Positions 52,498-64,000 are shown, numbered from the stretch's first letter. The stretch is DNA of 64,000 bases from Plantago major (GCA_026545765.1 CM048839.1:54172677-54236676), one strand, 5' to 3'. The notes: a model not told the origin generated them from the letters alone. Made by a program: numbers and translations.

Positions 52498-54049
52498 GCT
52501 GAAAAGTAAGTACAGAAAAGTAAATAACACAGCAAGTATAGTGGTATCTGGAGGTGGCGTAATCCTCCAACTAATCCACTTCGGTCTTCCAGAGACCTAG
52601 AATTCACTAGAATAGATAATTGAGTTCTCCTTACAAAAATTCTATTCTAAAAATTCCTTTAAACAAATGGTTCCCAACCAAATGTTCCCCCTGAGTTGTT
52701 CCCCGGCTTTCTCAGCCAAGTACTTCCTGTACTCAGAAACCTTTTTGAGTTATTCCCTAGCTTCCCAAGCTAAGTACTTCCTATACTCAATAACCTTGGA
52801 GTTATTCCCTAGTTTCCCAAATCAAGTACTTCCTATACTCCGGTAACCTTGGAGTTATTCCCTGATTTTTCAAACTAAGTACTTCACATACTCCGCTTAT
52901 GGTGTTGGTTTCGGTTTGAGTTGTCAGATGAGCTTCTTTAATAACTTATTCAGTTATTCAGATAGCTCTGTGAATCAAGTATACTTAATACAGGTTATCA
53001 TGTTGACTGAAGATTAATTAATTACACTTTTCAATGTATGGTATCTTGTTCTTTTTACTGACCCAAGTCTTAGATAAGTGTTCAAGAGAATGAATCTCAG
53101 ATACTTGATCTTTCGTTTCAACTCTTTCACAGATAGCTGTGCTTGTTTAGGATCAGGACACTTAGAACTTTAGTGCTACTTAAGATCAAGAGCTTTGTGC
53201 AATGTAAAGCTTTGAGGATAAGTAATTTGCTTTGAGAGAGTAAGATGTTCAGTAAGTTCTGTGTTTCAGCGTCGTGTCTTCTCAAGCAGTCTAAGTGTTG
53301 ACATTTATAGATGAATTTGAGTGCCGTTTGAATAGTATCCGTTAGGCTCAAATTCAAACTATTGATATCTGTGTATAGTACTGTAGCAGATTTTGTCTTC
53401 TTCTTCAGAAGCTGCCGTTGCTTTTGTTCAGACATCTCTGTCCGTGCATTAAATGCATTGTACTATACTTTTTGTCCTGTAGTGTCAACGGAACTATGCT
53501 TTGTATCAGAAACTAGTATTATCTGATTCTTTGCACGTCCTTATCTTCAATCTTCAGATACCACTATTATTGAAACAACTTTGTTTGCAATATATATTTA
53601 TTTCAGAAATGTGGTTAAAGCTCAAGGTATCTGAGAATAGATATCTGTGGACACTTTCCTTGTTTTCAGATAGACCTTTCATTTCTCAGATATCTCTTGT
53701 GACACAGTTTGTTTAAAAACTATTTGTGTCTTCAAGATATCTGGCTAAGGTATCTGAGAAACTGTTTCAGTAATCTTGTGCAGTTTCTTCAAGTCTTCAA
53801 TGTCGTTGAGCTTGTTCTGCTTGGATGTCTTCTTCTTGGTCTTCTCTTCATAAAATAAAAATTACATTTTGAGACCTAACATCCTATACAAGATTAGCTA
53901 GACTATCATACTTAGTGGGTTTCCTCTTTTACAATGTTCAAGTGAACCAAGAGTACTAATCACCTTTCTGAGACTAAGATAAGTCATCATGTTGCTGATC
54001 AAAATCTAAACAGATATTTCTAACAAAATATCTAACAAATTTCCTAACA
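52302..54049 (-). repeat. 3' LTR of Sirevirus D
   Basis: TGTTGGTCCAGATAACGG to CCTAACA. TATA box at 53301-53310 (minus CTATAAATGT). A GT run at 52459-52494, a four-unit hairpin array at 52688-52900, and at the outer U3 tip a 12-bp near-duplication giving three TAACA ends at 54025, 54037 and 54049. Confidence 0.9.
52688..52900 (-). repeat. Hairpin minisatellite in Sirevirus D LTR (4 units)
   Basis: Units contain GGCTTTCTCAGCC, TAGCTTCCCAAGCTA, TAGTTTCCCAAATCA and TGATTTTTCAAACTA, each next to AAGTACTTCCTGTACT-like and AATAACCTTGGAGTTATT-like inverted repeats. The first two stems are perfect although their sequences differ. Confidence 0.85.
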
Positions 54050-54050
54050 A

Positions 54051-54065
54051 ATTTCCCCCTTTTTG
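54051..54065 (-). other. Polypurine tract of Sirevirus D
   Basis: Minus strand AAAAGGGGGAAAT, as in copies A and C. Confidence 0.8.
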
Positions 54066-54437
54066 ATCAGTCAACGATGACTATCTGACCTATTACAAAT
54101 CTGGATGAGTGAACAGTCCAACACTTAATCATTTCTTAAGATTTTTCAAATTATTCAATTAAGTGCAGAAAGTAGACATCAACCAAATCACAAGGTGTGA
54201 TCTTTGCTGACAAGTTATCTTTTATAGAATACTATCTGAGAGTAAGTTCTTCAGATAAGTTACAAAGAGAGATTACAGATAACTTCAATACATAGAACAA
54301 GTTTGGCTCAGTCAGCAAAAATACAAGAACTACATAGTAAATTAGGACAACAGGAGTAACCAAGCTCCAAGTAAACATCCTAATAGACTAGTCTTCAAGT
54401 CTTCAACTCTTCAAGTCTTCAACAGTAGTTCTATGGA
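54066..54437 (-). other. Sirevirus D 3' untranslated region
   Basis: Matches 31007-31377 of copy A (GAAGACTTGAAGA repeats at 54390-54422 on the minus strand). No gene. Confidence 0.65.
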
Positions 54438-54884
54438 TCAGTCTGCAAATTTCCTATCTCCAAACCTTTTGATGTCATCAGAATAATCATAGAGAAGTGT
54501 TCTGACGAGCATCTCAGTGTCTCTGGCAAATCCACAGACCTCTTTGTAGGTTTTGGTAGGATTTTTCTTGACAAAATGTTTGACCCACAGATACTTTTCC
54601 CACTTCCAGGCATGCTCTATTCTGATATCTGAAAGCTTGAAGTATTCGTAGATAATCCTCAGATATCTGATGTCACCCTTGTATTGATCTTCAGTTAGAT
54701 AGAACGACTCATAGGGTTCCACAGCGAGTCTTCTTCTTGTGCCTGTTCCTGTAATATTCAGAATTCTGTACACATCATCTGGCTTTCCATATGGACATTC
54801 ATCAGAGAGGTCCTTTCTCATGGCTTCAGTTCTCTTGACAACTTCAAAATCCAACCATGCTTTAATGTGATTGGTGTTGATCAA
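54438..54884 (-). pseudogene. Sirevirus D third gene, C-terminal domain
   Basis: Open for 148 codons: INTNHIKAWLDFEVVKRTE, SDECPYGKPDDVYRI, YESFYLTEDQYKGDIRYLRI, YFKLSDIRIEHAWKWEKYLW and LLYDYSDDIKRFGDRKFAD. It is unbroken here while copy A has a frameshift in the middle, so it gives the better reading of the domain. The Met is probably internal. Confidence 0.7.
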
Positions 54885-55876
54885 GGTTGGCTTATCTTTT
54901 CTTCATGTCATAAGTTGTTTATGGATTGGTTCTGGAAATCTTGAATTTACCAGTAGATGCTTAAGTTCCAGAATCCAATAGCCATTTTTCTGATTGATGC
55001 ACCACCTGTAGACAGAGGAATCATTGTCATACTTCACATAATCTATTTTGGCTTCTTCCGCACGGGTGGAAGTTGACTTTGTCTTTGCTCAGCTCTCAGT
55101 CTGTTCCTTCTCTGTCTTGAATTCTCTTTGGGGTTGTTGCTTGAAGAACCACCCTGGATAGACTTGGTATTTCCAGAGGGTGTTTTAGCTCTTCTGTTTT
55201 AGAAATGTGGTTAAAGCTCAACTACTTGTTTAGTAGTAACTGGGTGTTGGGAAGATGGATGAGTAGATTTCTGAGGAGATGGAGACGGTTATTTCTGTGA
55301 AGTCTTCTCAGTGTGCTTTGCAGCAGCTGAGGCATTATTCCTTAGCGAAATTCCTCCGGTCCACAGTGCGAGGCATCATCATCATCCTTTTTATGCATGT
55401 CATCCTTTTGGTGATGGTGGGAGGTTCATCAAGTCATTTCGTTTATCTCTTCCTCCTCATAATCTTGGATACAAGATTGATCACTTGAGAATGGTGATCT
55501 TCTGCCCATTAACCTCTTCTTGTTCAGAAGGTATAAATTGCAGAGTTTGGGGCAGAACTGGCTTGAATGCCATCTGTAATCTTGTCTGACCATCTGCCTG
55601 TTCAAAGGCTTGTATCAAACTGTGCGCCACTTCTCTGGAGAAATCCTTATGCAATAGAGTCATAGCTGTATTCGGTAGGAACATTGCATGGATATATGTC
55701 TCCAAGTCAAGAGCTCGTGCTACTTTGTTTGGTTGATCTGTGATTCTCAATATTTGGAGAGAGCACCTTAACCTTTGCTATTTCTTGAAGCATTGAATAT
55801 GCTTTGGCAGTGTGAGCTTTGAAGAAGGGAAGTAGGTCCCTTTCTCATCATTGGGAGCCTTTGCACTTGTTTGAGC
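54885..55876 (-). pseudogene. Sirevirus D third gene, exon 6 (shortened)
   Basis: 55481-55750 has RARALDLETYIHAMFLPNTA, TLLHKDFSREVAHSLIQAF and FIPSEQEEVNGQKITI. After that, only about 600 bp remain before the C-terminal domain against 1.8 kb in copy A: the acidic and coiled-coil parts and the RG run are mostly deleted (55060-55480). Frameshifts throughout. Confidence 0.6.
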
Positions 55877-56747
55877 TTTGAAAGAAAGAGTTTTGAGTGA
55901 GCTTCAAAACTTTTATAGATATCTGAGTAGAAGTGTAGTTTAGTTTCGAGTTACCCGAGTAAGTACTTGTGCTCGAGACTTGTGCTCTTGAGACAATTGG
56001 TGTCTCGGATATCTTGTTGTGGCGGAGACTTGGAAGTCCGGTCCTCATCAACCTTTCTTTCTTGAACACGAGAATTAAAATTATCACAATACTTAGGAAA
56101 TTTTATCAAGAAAACTTTAGATGACAAATCGGATATCGAGAGGTCAATTACCTCCATGGAGGCTCGGATATTTGTCTCTCGAGAGACTTGTGCGATCTCT
56201 GGAATCTTTTCTTGTGATGAAGGCCTTGATGCCTCATCGGTTTCCATAAGTCGAGGATGTCGCAACTCATCCCTTGCACTTCTACTCGAGTGAGCCTGTG
56301 AGTAGAAAGCATTGAGTAATTTAGAAGAAGTTTTAGTCAACCCAAGGTGAAGAATATTTATCATTGATTTTCATATACCTTCATACTGGAAGGCTCAATG
56401 ATCTGTTCTTCAGAAACCTTGGTGGTTTCTGGGTTTTCTTCTGGCATTTCTGCCTTATCTTCCTCTTTCTCAGTTGGAGCCTATTAGAAACATTCACTTA
56501 ATTGGTTAAGTAAATTATCGTATAACTGAAAAATGACAACTTAAGAAACATTTTATCACCTGTAGGACAGGCTCAGATTTCTTAAGAGGTGAGGTTGATG
56601 AGACCTCTTTCTTAGTTTCTGAGGCAAGCTTTCCAGCTTCCTCTTGTCCTTGTGTTTCTAACTCAGCCTGTAACAAAGAATTTCTATAAATAACAAGATG
56701 TACAAGCATAAAATTTGCACAAGATAAGAGTTAAACCATTCAACTAC
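55877..56747 (-). other. Sirevirus D third gene: intron/exon array
   Basis: Minus-strand introns: 56747-56668 (donor GTAGTT, acceptor TTACAG), 56559-56481 (GTGATA, TAATAG), 56378-56296 (GTATAT, CTCACAG), 56151 to about 56070 (GTAATT, acceptor damaged) and about 55954-55877 (GTAACT, acceptor damaged). Sizes are 80, 79, 83, ~82 and ~78 bp. Exons 2-4 are 108, 102 and 144 bp, all multiples of 3, ending KSEPVLQ, IEPSSMK and a RASME-type block. Positions and splice sites match copy A, which supports real introns. Confidence 0.75.
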
Positions 56748-58662
56748 CTGATCCATGTTAGGCTGATTGGTCTCTGAAACTTGTGACCTTTCTATACATT
56801 GGTCTTCTTGTTCCAGTATTTCTTCTTTGTTTGAAGTTTCAGGTACTTCACACCTTTCCTGAGTATGCAACTCAATTGCCTCCCCTGGTTGATCATTCTG
56901 AGTAGATGTCTCAGTTTGATCCCTCTCATTGAGTTGGGGAACCTGCTCTTTTGCAGGATTTTCTTCAGCATACTGCATTGCTGGTAATTCAAAATGGAGT
57001 TCATTTACCATTTCATCAACCACTTGAGGCTATTGTGGTTGTTGTGTTTGTGGTTGTTGTGGTTGTCTGGAAGCAGAGGATTGGTTAGTAGAATGTTCTT
57101 CCAGATTTTTAGATGTGGCATTTTCATCAGCATCTGCCAGTACTAAATTACCACTCATCAGGGCTTCTTGAAGTTTTGCATAAGAAACGTTCCCTGAAGA
57201 TGTGTTTGCACCAACAACCTTTGCTATAGGTGCTTGTTCAAGAACTTTGAGGTGTAGGTTCTTCTTGAAACCTTTTCACGATTACTATTTGATAACCTTA
57301 GCCCTCTTTGCTCTTTCTAGGATTTGAGAGATGACTAGTTCGGCATCTTCATCGTCGAGCTCTCATCATTAGGGCGATTGGTCCATAACTCCTGCGGTTT
57401 CTGCAGATAGGGCTTGGTGTTTTTCACCACTTTTGGCAGCATTTATGAGTCCATCAGCAAGGCATTCTGCATTAGTCACAACATTTCTGAACGCGCTTTC
57501 TCTTGCTGAGTCTACTTGTGCAGCAGTTGATGATTCTTTTGCAGCATTGATGAGTTGATCTGCCTTTATCAGTTCATCGGCAAGGCCTGTAGATATCTGA
57601 GAATCGACAACCTCTTTGGGTGTGTCTTCTGATTTGTCAGCAGACTTCTTTCTTGAAGTTCTAGGCTTCTTGGTCGCAACCTTTTCTTCAGATACCTTTT
57701 CAGAATTTCGCTTCTTAGAACCTTTCTGAGACCCAGTAACCTTTTTCATCAAGTTTGTATACTCATATTTGTAGAGTAGGTTACTGTTGGCTATTTCAGC
57801 CGTCTCTCTGAGCTCAATGCCAGGCTTCTCCAGCAAGTAGCATATCTTCAGACCATAGCCTACTGTGGCCTTTGGCTCAGCTAGTCCTTTGGCAATCTTA
57901 GGCTCGAAGCCTTGAATCTTCTTCACAAACTTCATGAAGGCGTACTTTCCCCAGTTAAAAGGGTTTTCCAGCCTTTTGTCTTGTTGATTCAGCAAGAGCA
58001 TCATGATCCATCGTTCTTGGCTTATCTGGTCAGCACCTCCTTGTAGACCATCAAAGCATCTGTGAAGAATGCAAGCCAATACATCCCAGTGAACCATCAG
58101 ATGTCTGGTTCGGATGTCAGCAAGTTTGAACTCAGTGGGTGTATCTGATTTTTCAAGATCACACACGTCACTGTACAATTTGTTAACACCTTCAAGGAGA
58201 TCATCATCCTTGGTGTTTATTTCAAAATCCTTTCCAAGATTTTGAAACTCAAACAACTTACAGAAAGTTGTTAAGTCCAGAAGGATTTTCTTTCCTTGGA
58301 CTGAGGTTTTAACAGACACTATTTCAGTGCCTTCAGAAACACAGAAAATTATCCTGGAGTTGTTGTAGAATTCCAACACATCGAGTGATGAAATTCCACT
58401 AGGCGGCGGATAGAAAACCCTTGATTTGTGCCTTTTCAAGCATGTCAAGAATTAGCTTTCTGTCAGCTTGGTTTTCTATTGCAGCCGTGATGTATTCCTC
58501 AACCATGGCACCACCCCAAATCATTCTGTGATTTGAAGTCTAGTGGTCAAGATTAAAATCTCCTACCAGTCAGTTGTTCACAATAACCAACTCTGGTGCT
58601 TGCTTTTCAGCAGTACCAGTGGAGGATTGAGATTTCAGTGTGGTTGAACTTTTAGGGGCCAT
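56748..58662 (-). pseudogene. Sirevirus D third gene, exon 1
   Basis: ATG at 58662 gives MAPKSSTTLKSQS. Stops near 58570 and a frameshift near 58420 follow, then 57369-58448 is open for 359 codons: SSLDVLEFYNNSRIIFCVSE, LVHWDVLACILHRCFDG, QGGADQISQERWIMM, KKVTGSQKGSKKRNSEKVSE. 56748-57023 carries EENPAKEQVPQLNERDQTET and ends ..NQPNMDQ at the first donor. Strongly similar to copy A along its length. No membrane segment. Confidence 0.7.
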
Positions 58663-59439
58663 CTCTTTATATAGTGTAGGGATTTGAAATTGGTGTTTGA
58701 AAGAGATTTGATTTAGTAATTCTTTGCAGAAAAACTTAATCTTGATTTGCAGAGATTGTAGAAGGTTTGCAGAGAATCAAGAGAAGGTTTTGCTATTTTT
58801 GTGCAAGATGAGTTTTCGGATTAGGCAAAAGTGATTTCCTATGCCAAAATCCTATATATATAGCAATAGAATTTCAACAGACATATACATACAAATTGAT
58901 TTTGTGTGTACGTATCTGTGATTTGCAAGCAGGCGTGAGCAAAAGCTAGTTCGGCATTAAATGCATAGTGGGCCACGTCTGAATTTCAACAGTCCACTAT
59001 TTTCAGAGAATTAATTTCGTCCGTTAAGATCAAACGCTTAATTTCATCAAGGGTCACCATTGCTTCTTCAGCAATGATCACAATCAACAAGTGTAATTGT
59101 GCCCATTTAATGAATTTTGGCGATTTGCTATCTGAATCACAATTCTGTGTGACTAAGAACACTGTTTGTATCTGAGTCTATCTCATACTCAATTGTTGGT
59201 CCAAGTTTTACACAAGGATAGAAATAATACAAATTTCAAGAGAGTAGTTGACTGCAGACAGTTGTACTATTCTCTTTTTGTGTTCCCCCTCACTGAGTGA
59301 ACTAGATATCTGAGTTTCCGTCTCGAGATCTTAAGTATCTTTGATCTTTAGTCTTTTGACTTACGGATACCGTTCAGTTTCTCTTTTCTCTTCTCTGGAT
59401 ACCGTTCGGATACCTCTTCTCTGGATGCCGTTCAGATTT
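58663..59439 (-). promoter_or_regulatory. Sirevirus D pol to third-gene spacer
   Basis: Same motifs as copy A: GGGGGAACA (plus-strand TGTTCCCCC at 59280), a TATA-like CTATATATATAG at 58848-58860 and CTATATAAAGAG just before the ATG. Contains no ORF. Confidence 0.4.
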
Positions 59440-59880
59440 CTAAACTCTTCGGTTCATTGGTAGTTCCATTAGTCCAAGACTATGTCTTAAGGCTAAGAAT
59501 CTACTTTCTTGTAGTGGCTTAGTGAAGATATCTGCAAGTTGGTCTTCAGTGCCAATCTTGAGTATCTCTATATTGCCTTTTTCAACATGGTCTCTGATGA
59601 AGTGATGTCTAACATCAATATGCTTTGTTCTGGCATGAAATTTAGGATTCTGTGTAATCGCAATAGCACTTGTGTTATCACAGAAAATGGGAGTTTTCTT
59701 TTCATCGAGTCCATAGTCTTTAAGTTGTTGTTGTATCCACAGAATTTGTGTTTCACAACAACAAGAAGACAATATATTCAGCCTCTGTGGTAGAAGTTGC
59801 AATTGAGTTTTGCTTCTTGCTAAACCACGAGATAAGTCTAGTGCCCGTGACAAGTTCACGAGGTGCTTTTCCTATCAGCG
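59440..59880 (-). pseudogene. pol: Sirevirus D RNase H
   Basis: EKKTPIFCDNTSAIAITQNP, HARTKHIDVRHHFIRDHV and DQLADIFTKPLQESRF end pol as in copy A. A frameshift near 59760 and damage at 59860-59900 separate it from the first RNase H strand (the LAGYSDADYAG region, mostly lost). Confidence 0.9.
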
Positions 59881-59900
59881 TGATCCGGCAAAATCGTCGA

Positions 59901-60890
59901 TTACCCAGCTAAACTCAATCCGCTTTCTTTAGGATACCACAATCCTACATCTACTGTACCTTTTACATACCTTAATATTTTCATAGCAACGTTGTAGTGT
60001 GTTTGCATTGGCTTTGTCTGAAATCTAGCACACACTCCAATGGCGTATTGAATATCAGGTCTACTTGCAGTGAGGTAAAGTAGTGAACCTATCAATTTCC
60101 TATACTTATGTTCTTCCACACTCTTATCTGATTCAGTATAGGTCATTTTGGTTCCAATGCTCATAGGTATCTTAGCATTCTTTTCAGAAGGCTTAAGATT
60201 GAATTTTGTGAGCATATCTTTTGCATACTTTGTTTGACTAATGAATATTCCATCATTGAGTTGCTTGACTTGCAATCCTAGAAAATAATTCATTTCTCCC
60301 ATCATGCTCATCTCAAACTTGCTTTTCATGAGATTTGCAAAGTCATTACAAAGTTGCTTGTCCTTAGATCCAAATATGATGTCATCAACATATACTTGAA
60401 CTAAGAGTAGTTTCCCGTCATGATTTAAGGTAAATAAAGTTTTATCAACTTCACCTTTCTTGAAACCACTTTTCAGAAGGTATTTGGCCAAAGTGTCATA
60501 CCATGCTCTTGGAGCCTGTTTCAGTCCATACAGAGCTTTCTGTAATTTATAGACCATTCTACTTTCTGAGGAAACTTCAAAGCCAGGTGGTTGCTCAACA
60601 TAAACTTCTTCTGCAAGTTCACCGTTCAAGAATGCACTTTTGACATCCATCTGATAAACTTTAAAATCTTTATGAGCTGCAAAGGCTAGAAAGAGTCTTA
60701 TTGCATCCAATCTGGCTACTGGTGCATATGACTCATCAAAATCTAAGCCTTGATGCAGGTAAATCCTCGGACCAATCTTGCTTTGTTTCTGGTTATTTCA
60801 CCAGATTCATTCATTTTGTTTCTGAAAACCCATTTAGTTCCAATCACAGATATTCCTTCTACAAATGGAACTAGTTTCCATACTTTGTTT
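59901..60890 (-). pseudogene. pol: Sirevirus D reverse transcriptase
   Basis: Open at 59901-60710: [45 protein letters not shown] (catalytic YVDD), [20 protein letters not shown] and [34 protein letters not shown]. The fingers lie further upstream at 60730-60890 ([14 protein letters not shown] region), with a shift near 60760. This is the most complete RT of the Sirevirus copies. Confidence 0.92.
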
Positions 60891-60893
60891 CTC

Positions 60894-61753
60894 TCAAATT
60901 GATCCAATTCTTGCATTCTTTGAGATCCAGTCTTGGTCTCCTAATGCTTCTTCTATATTTTTCGGTTCAATATCTGAGATGAAACATCCAAAGAGAGAAT
61001 TAGCATTTTCAGCTATTGCTCTCCTAGTCCTAACACCTTGATTAATTGGTCCAATCACATCTTTTGCAGGATGATCCTTGATCCATCTCATCATAGGTTT
61101 AGTGCTAGTAGGATCAATATCCAAATGATTTGAATGTGAATCACTAGGATTTTGATTTGATACTATTTCAGTATCTAAGACATTTTGCTCCTCAGAAGGG
61201 CAATTAATGTCTGACACTTGCTCAGTGTTTGAGCTATCTGGAACATGTCTTCGAGAGATTGTTTCAGAGATAGCTTCATGATGAACATCTTGATTTCCAT
61301 TTCTGGAAGTTTCATAGGAAATTCTTCATCATGTTTGTGAGTCATCTTGTTGTTACTAGGCACTTCATGCTTTTCTACGTCAGAGTCATCCTCACTTTCC
61401 ATAATGATGTTTTTCCTTTCTGAGGATTCTTCTTCAGAATCCCTCAGCATTAGTTCTTTGAACCTTTCTGAGATTTCATCATTAGGGGGTGTTTTCTTAC
61501 TTCCTTCATAGAATACAACATGAACTGATTCTTCAATTTTCTTTGTTCTTTTGTTGTAAATTCTGTAGGCTTTGCTATTCGTGGAATAACCAAGGAATAC
61601 ACCTTCATCTGCCTTTGGTTGAAATGTTCTCAGATAATCATTCCCATTGTTTAGAACAAAACATTTACAACCAAATACTCTCAGATGTTTGATATTAGGG
61701 GGTCTACCAACCAAGATTTCATAAGGGGTCTTGTCATGGTGTTTGTTTATCAA
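60894..61753 (-). pseudogene. pol: Sirevirus D integrase C-terminus and linker to RT
   Basis: 61175-61753: INKHHDKTPYEILVGRPPNI, LRVFGCKCFVLNNGND, EGVFLGYSTNSKAYRIYNKR and an acidic linker; 60894-61217 continues in another frame with DHPAKDVIGPINQGVRTRRA, then IEEALGDQDWIS. One frameshift between them near 61210. Confidence 0.88.
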
Positions 61754-61760
61754 GCATACA

Positions 61761-62400
61761 TTACGAGTGTAGCAAAATTTGTGTTACGACTTCAACCCAA
61801 TAAATTTCACTTATTTCAGTGTCAGCTAGCATCGTCCTTGCAGCTTCTTTAAGGGTTCTATTTTTCCTTTCTGCAACACCATTTTGTTGAGGTGTTCTTA
61901 CAGAGGAAAGTTGGTGTTGTATACCTTTGTAGGTACAAAACTCCTTTATGTACTGGTTGACAAACTCAGTACCATGGTCTGTTCTGATTGCAGATACCTT
62001 GTCATTTTTCATGACTTCAAGCTTTTTCAGCAAGTTTGGTATCTCCATCCTGGCATCAGATTTGTGTTTCAGAAAGACAACCCAAGTGAATCTTGAGAAG
62101 TCATCTACAACAACGGACCATACTTCTTTCTGCATAACTAGTTACGATGATTCAAAAGATCCATGTGTAATAGTTGCGTTGGTCTAACTTTAGTGTCGAT
62201 TTTGGACTTGAAAGAGATCTTAGATTGTTTCCCCATCTGACAGGCAGAACAGATACCATCCTTTCTGAAAGATGTTCTGGGAAGGCCAACCACTAACTCT
62301 TTCTTGGCAAGTCTGTTCAGAGTTTTGAAGTTCAAGTGACTCATTCTTTTGTGCCATAACCAGTGCTCTTCTGTGTGACCAAATTGACTCACCATGAGAC
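61761..62400 (-). pseudogene. pol: Sirevirus D integrase zinc domain and catalytic core
   Basis: 62138-62395: WLWHKRMSHLNFKTLNRLAK and CSACQMGKQSK (HHCC), LLHMDLLNH with the first Asp. 61761-62135: VVDDFSRFTWVVFLKH, AIRTDHGTEFVNQYI (second Asp) and NGVAERKNRTLKEA (Glu). All catalytic residues remain; frameshifts at about 62140 and 61765. Confidence 0.9.
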
Positions 62401-62990
62401 ATTCTTCAGTTGTGGCAGATGCCCAATCGGCAACATAAAGACTGCCTTTCCGCCGACCAACTAAGACTGTCTGCTTTGATTCATTGTCAATTAGTTTGCA
62501 GTATTTTGCTTTGAATTTTATAGTAAAACCGCATTCGCAAACTGCTCATGCTAAATAGATTATATTTCAAATCCTTAACATGTAATACGTCGGTGATTGT
62601 TAATGTTCCCAATTTGACGTTGCCAAATCCAGAGAGGATTTAATTCTCCTCCAAAATCGATATCCGGTCTGTGTTGCAAACTTTGTGTCGATCAGTTGCT
62701 TTGTTTCTGTCATGTGCTTTCGCATCCACTATCAAATAGCCATTGTGCTTTAGTCCGAAGCATTACGCACAATGTAAAACAGGAGATTAGGTTCTCATAT
62801 CTTTGATGGAACCGTCAGGATTAAAAGATCTTCCAGTAGGAATCCATTTTTGAATGAATTTCTTTGAAATATTCTTTTGTCTGACAGGAACATAAGGAGG
62901 AATTCTATTTGAATGAATGTTATCATTAGTAAGAATTATTTTCTTCCTTGGTGTGTTCCTAGGTGCTCCATATGGTGCTTTCAGATACTG
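62401..62990 (-). pseudogene. pol: Sirevirus D protease and linker (degraded)
   Basis: At about 62715-62760 the minus strand reads WLFDSGCxKHMT with one base missing (GCGAAAGC against GCGGAAAGC in copy C). Downstream pieces resemble FGNVKLGTLTI and VLHVKDLKYNL. Upstream, 62820-62980 has KWIPTGRSFNPDGSIKD-like and KAPYGAPRNTPRKK-like linkers. Badly broken by short deletions. Confidence 0.65.
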
Positions 62991-64000
62991 TCAGTTTGAA
63001 GTTTGCTTTTCAAAACTTAGATTTCCTTGATTTCTTCTAGCCCTGGCATTCAGATTTTCAGTGGCTTGATTCAACTTCCACTTCTGATAATTGCTTTGAG
63101 CAATTCTAGCTTTCAGCCATCGTTCTTGCTCCTGTTTGTATTCATGAGCAAGTCGTTTCCCGATGCCTTTATAGCCAATACCGTTTCGAGCACTTGGAGC
63201 TATCTGAGATCTTTTCTCAGCAGCTTTGCTAGTCTCTGGTTGGTCCAATTTCTTTCCAGAAAAAGTGACATGGGAGAATTTGCCAGCTCCTGCAATTCTA
63301 CCCTTTTGAGAGACATAGCACTGTGGGTGTTTACACTTTTCAGTGTTGTGTTTCTTTTCAGAGACGTGCCCATCAGTTTTGTTTTTGACCTGTTTTTCCC
63401 ACAAAGGTTTAGTCGCAACTGCCTTTCCTTTGTCAACAATCTTTGTCTTCTCACCGATACTATAGATTGCATGGGAACCATCTTGCTGAGTACTTACAAA
63501 TGTTCTTCTTTCCTTACTCTTATTCAGAGTGATAGAACAATCTGTCTGTGTATTCAGCCCAAGTCCTTTCTTTTCTGAAGGATCTCTTAAGTAAGATTGT
63601 ACTTCAGTAAGAGTATCACTAGCTTTGGCATAAGATTGAAAAGATAATTCTTTCTTCATGAGTTCCTTGTTCTCAGAAAGAAGATCTTCATATTTCTTTC
63701 GTAATTCAGCCATTGCTTCTTTATGTGACTTTTCAGTCTTAGATATCTGAGCTTTGAGAAATGCATTTTCAGCATCCTTTTTCTCAGATACCTTGATTAA
63801 TTGAGAATTTTCCTTTGCAAGAGAATTCTTTTCTTCTTCAAGATTTTCGGCTCTAGCTCGTATCATTAGAAATTCTCTTTCATAGATGTCAAGTTCTTTC
63901 CTGAGATTTTCTAGATCTTTTATTTCTTCTTCATCACTTTCATAAGTATAACAAGAAGTATGTGTTACCTCATCAGCCATAAGACAGATTTCTATGTTAG
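62991..64000 (-). pseudogene. Sirevirus D gag-pol spacer (coiled-coil), runs off the window
   Basis: Open for 329 codons from the first visible Met at 63980. EVTHTSCYTYESDEEEIKDL, then a coiled coil, SYAKASDTLTEVQSYLRD, KKHNTEKCKHPQCYV and ERWLKARIAQSNYQKWK. It matches copy A 20281-21290 but is continuous through the point where copy A has a stop. Confidence 0.8.

Larger units (their letters stand above)
52302..64000 (-). mobile_element. Sirevirus copy D (3' part, extends past the window)
   Basis: Minus strand: 3' LTR, polypurine tract, third gene, RNase H, RT, integrase, protease and the gag spacer, in the order of copy A. The 5' LTR, primer site and gag capsid lie beyond 64000. Five bases before the LTR are CTATG; the same five should follow its other end if the insertion is simple. 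Confidence 0.92.

Noticed and set aside
52688..52900. Regularly spaced repeats as a CRISPR-like array
   Set aside because: Units are adjacent with no unique spacers, lie in an LTR, and differ from each other in stems; this is a plant retrotransposon minisatellite.

Overview
This window is plant nuclear DNA (probably a eudicot) made almost entirely of transposable elements. The signs are plant-type Ty1/copia (Sirevirus-like) and Ty3/gypsy retrotransposons, L1-type LINEs with a plant-style terminal RNase H, an endogenous caulimovirid, initiator-tRNA-Met primer sites and long AT microsatellites. I see no convincing host gene, rRNA, functional tRNA or CRISPR. The setting looks like nested, silenced heterochromatin.

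Layout: 1-5480 (-) is a decayed endogenous pararetrovirus (movement protein, coat protein with zinc finger, protease, RT, RNase H) next to a long (TA)n tract (5533-5664). 5733-6035 holds a GC-rich hAT-like patch and a 46-bp tandem repeat. 6036-10023 is AT-rich and includes a 1.4-kb element with repeat-rich inverted ends (8018-9460). 10024-13252 (-) is a Ty3/gypsy fragment (A), cut just after the RT catalytic aspartates by LINE-2. LINE-2 (+) has ORF1 at 13253-14627 and resumes at 34819-38875. It is split by a Tat/Athila-like LTR (14898-16284, -) and by LINE-1 (16285-34818, +), which is itself split by a 15.8-kb Sirevirus, copy A (17221-33031, +).

39226-39694 is the start of another Sirevirus LTR (B), cut by Ty3/gypsy B (39695 to 52301 and beyond, +). 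Gypsy B carries two Sirevirus insertions, both on the minus strand: copy C (42166-50620, flanked by AAGAG duplications) and copy D (52302 to beyond the window end).

The Sirevirus family is the most interesting content. Copies A and D carry, between pol and the 3' LTR, a long third gene of about 5.4 kb in the position of the so-called env-like gene. It has no visible membrane features. Its middle is an array of small symmetric exons, each ending in a similar Ser-Glu-Pro block, separated by five introns of about 80 bp, all in phase 0. Splice sites match between copies A and D. Copy C has lost integrase, RT, RNase H and this exon array, and its protease start is fused in frame to the rest of the third gene; yet it has two very similar LTRs and a perfect target duplication, so it probably moved as a non-autonomous element. 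The LTRs carry an array of 2 to 4 units built from hairpins whose stems change in a compensatory way, downstream of the LTR TATA box and so probably in the transcribed leader.

Every pol and gag reading frame here is interrupted by stops or frameshifts. Some damage in copies C and D, and perhaps in the pararetrovirus, is loss of the middle base of CAG/CTG/CCG, which may be an assembly error at methylated CHG sites rather than real mutation.
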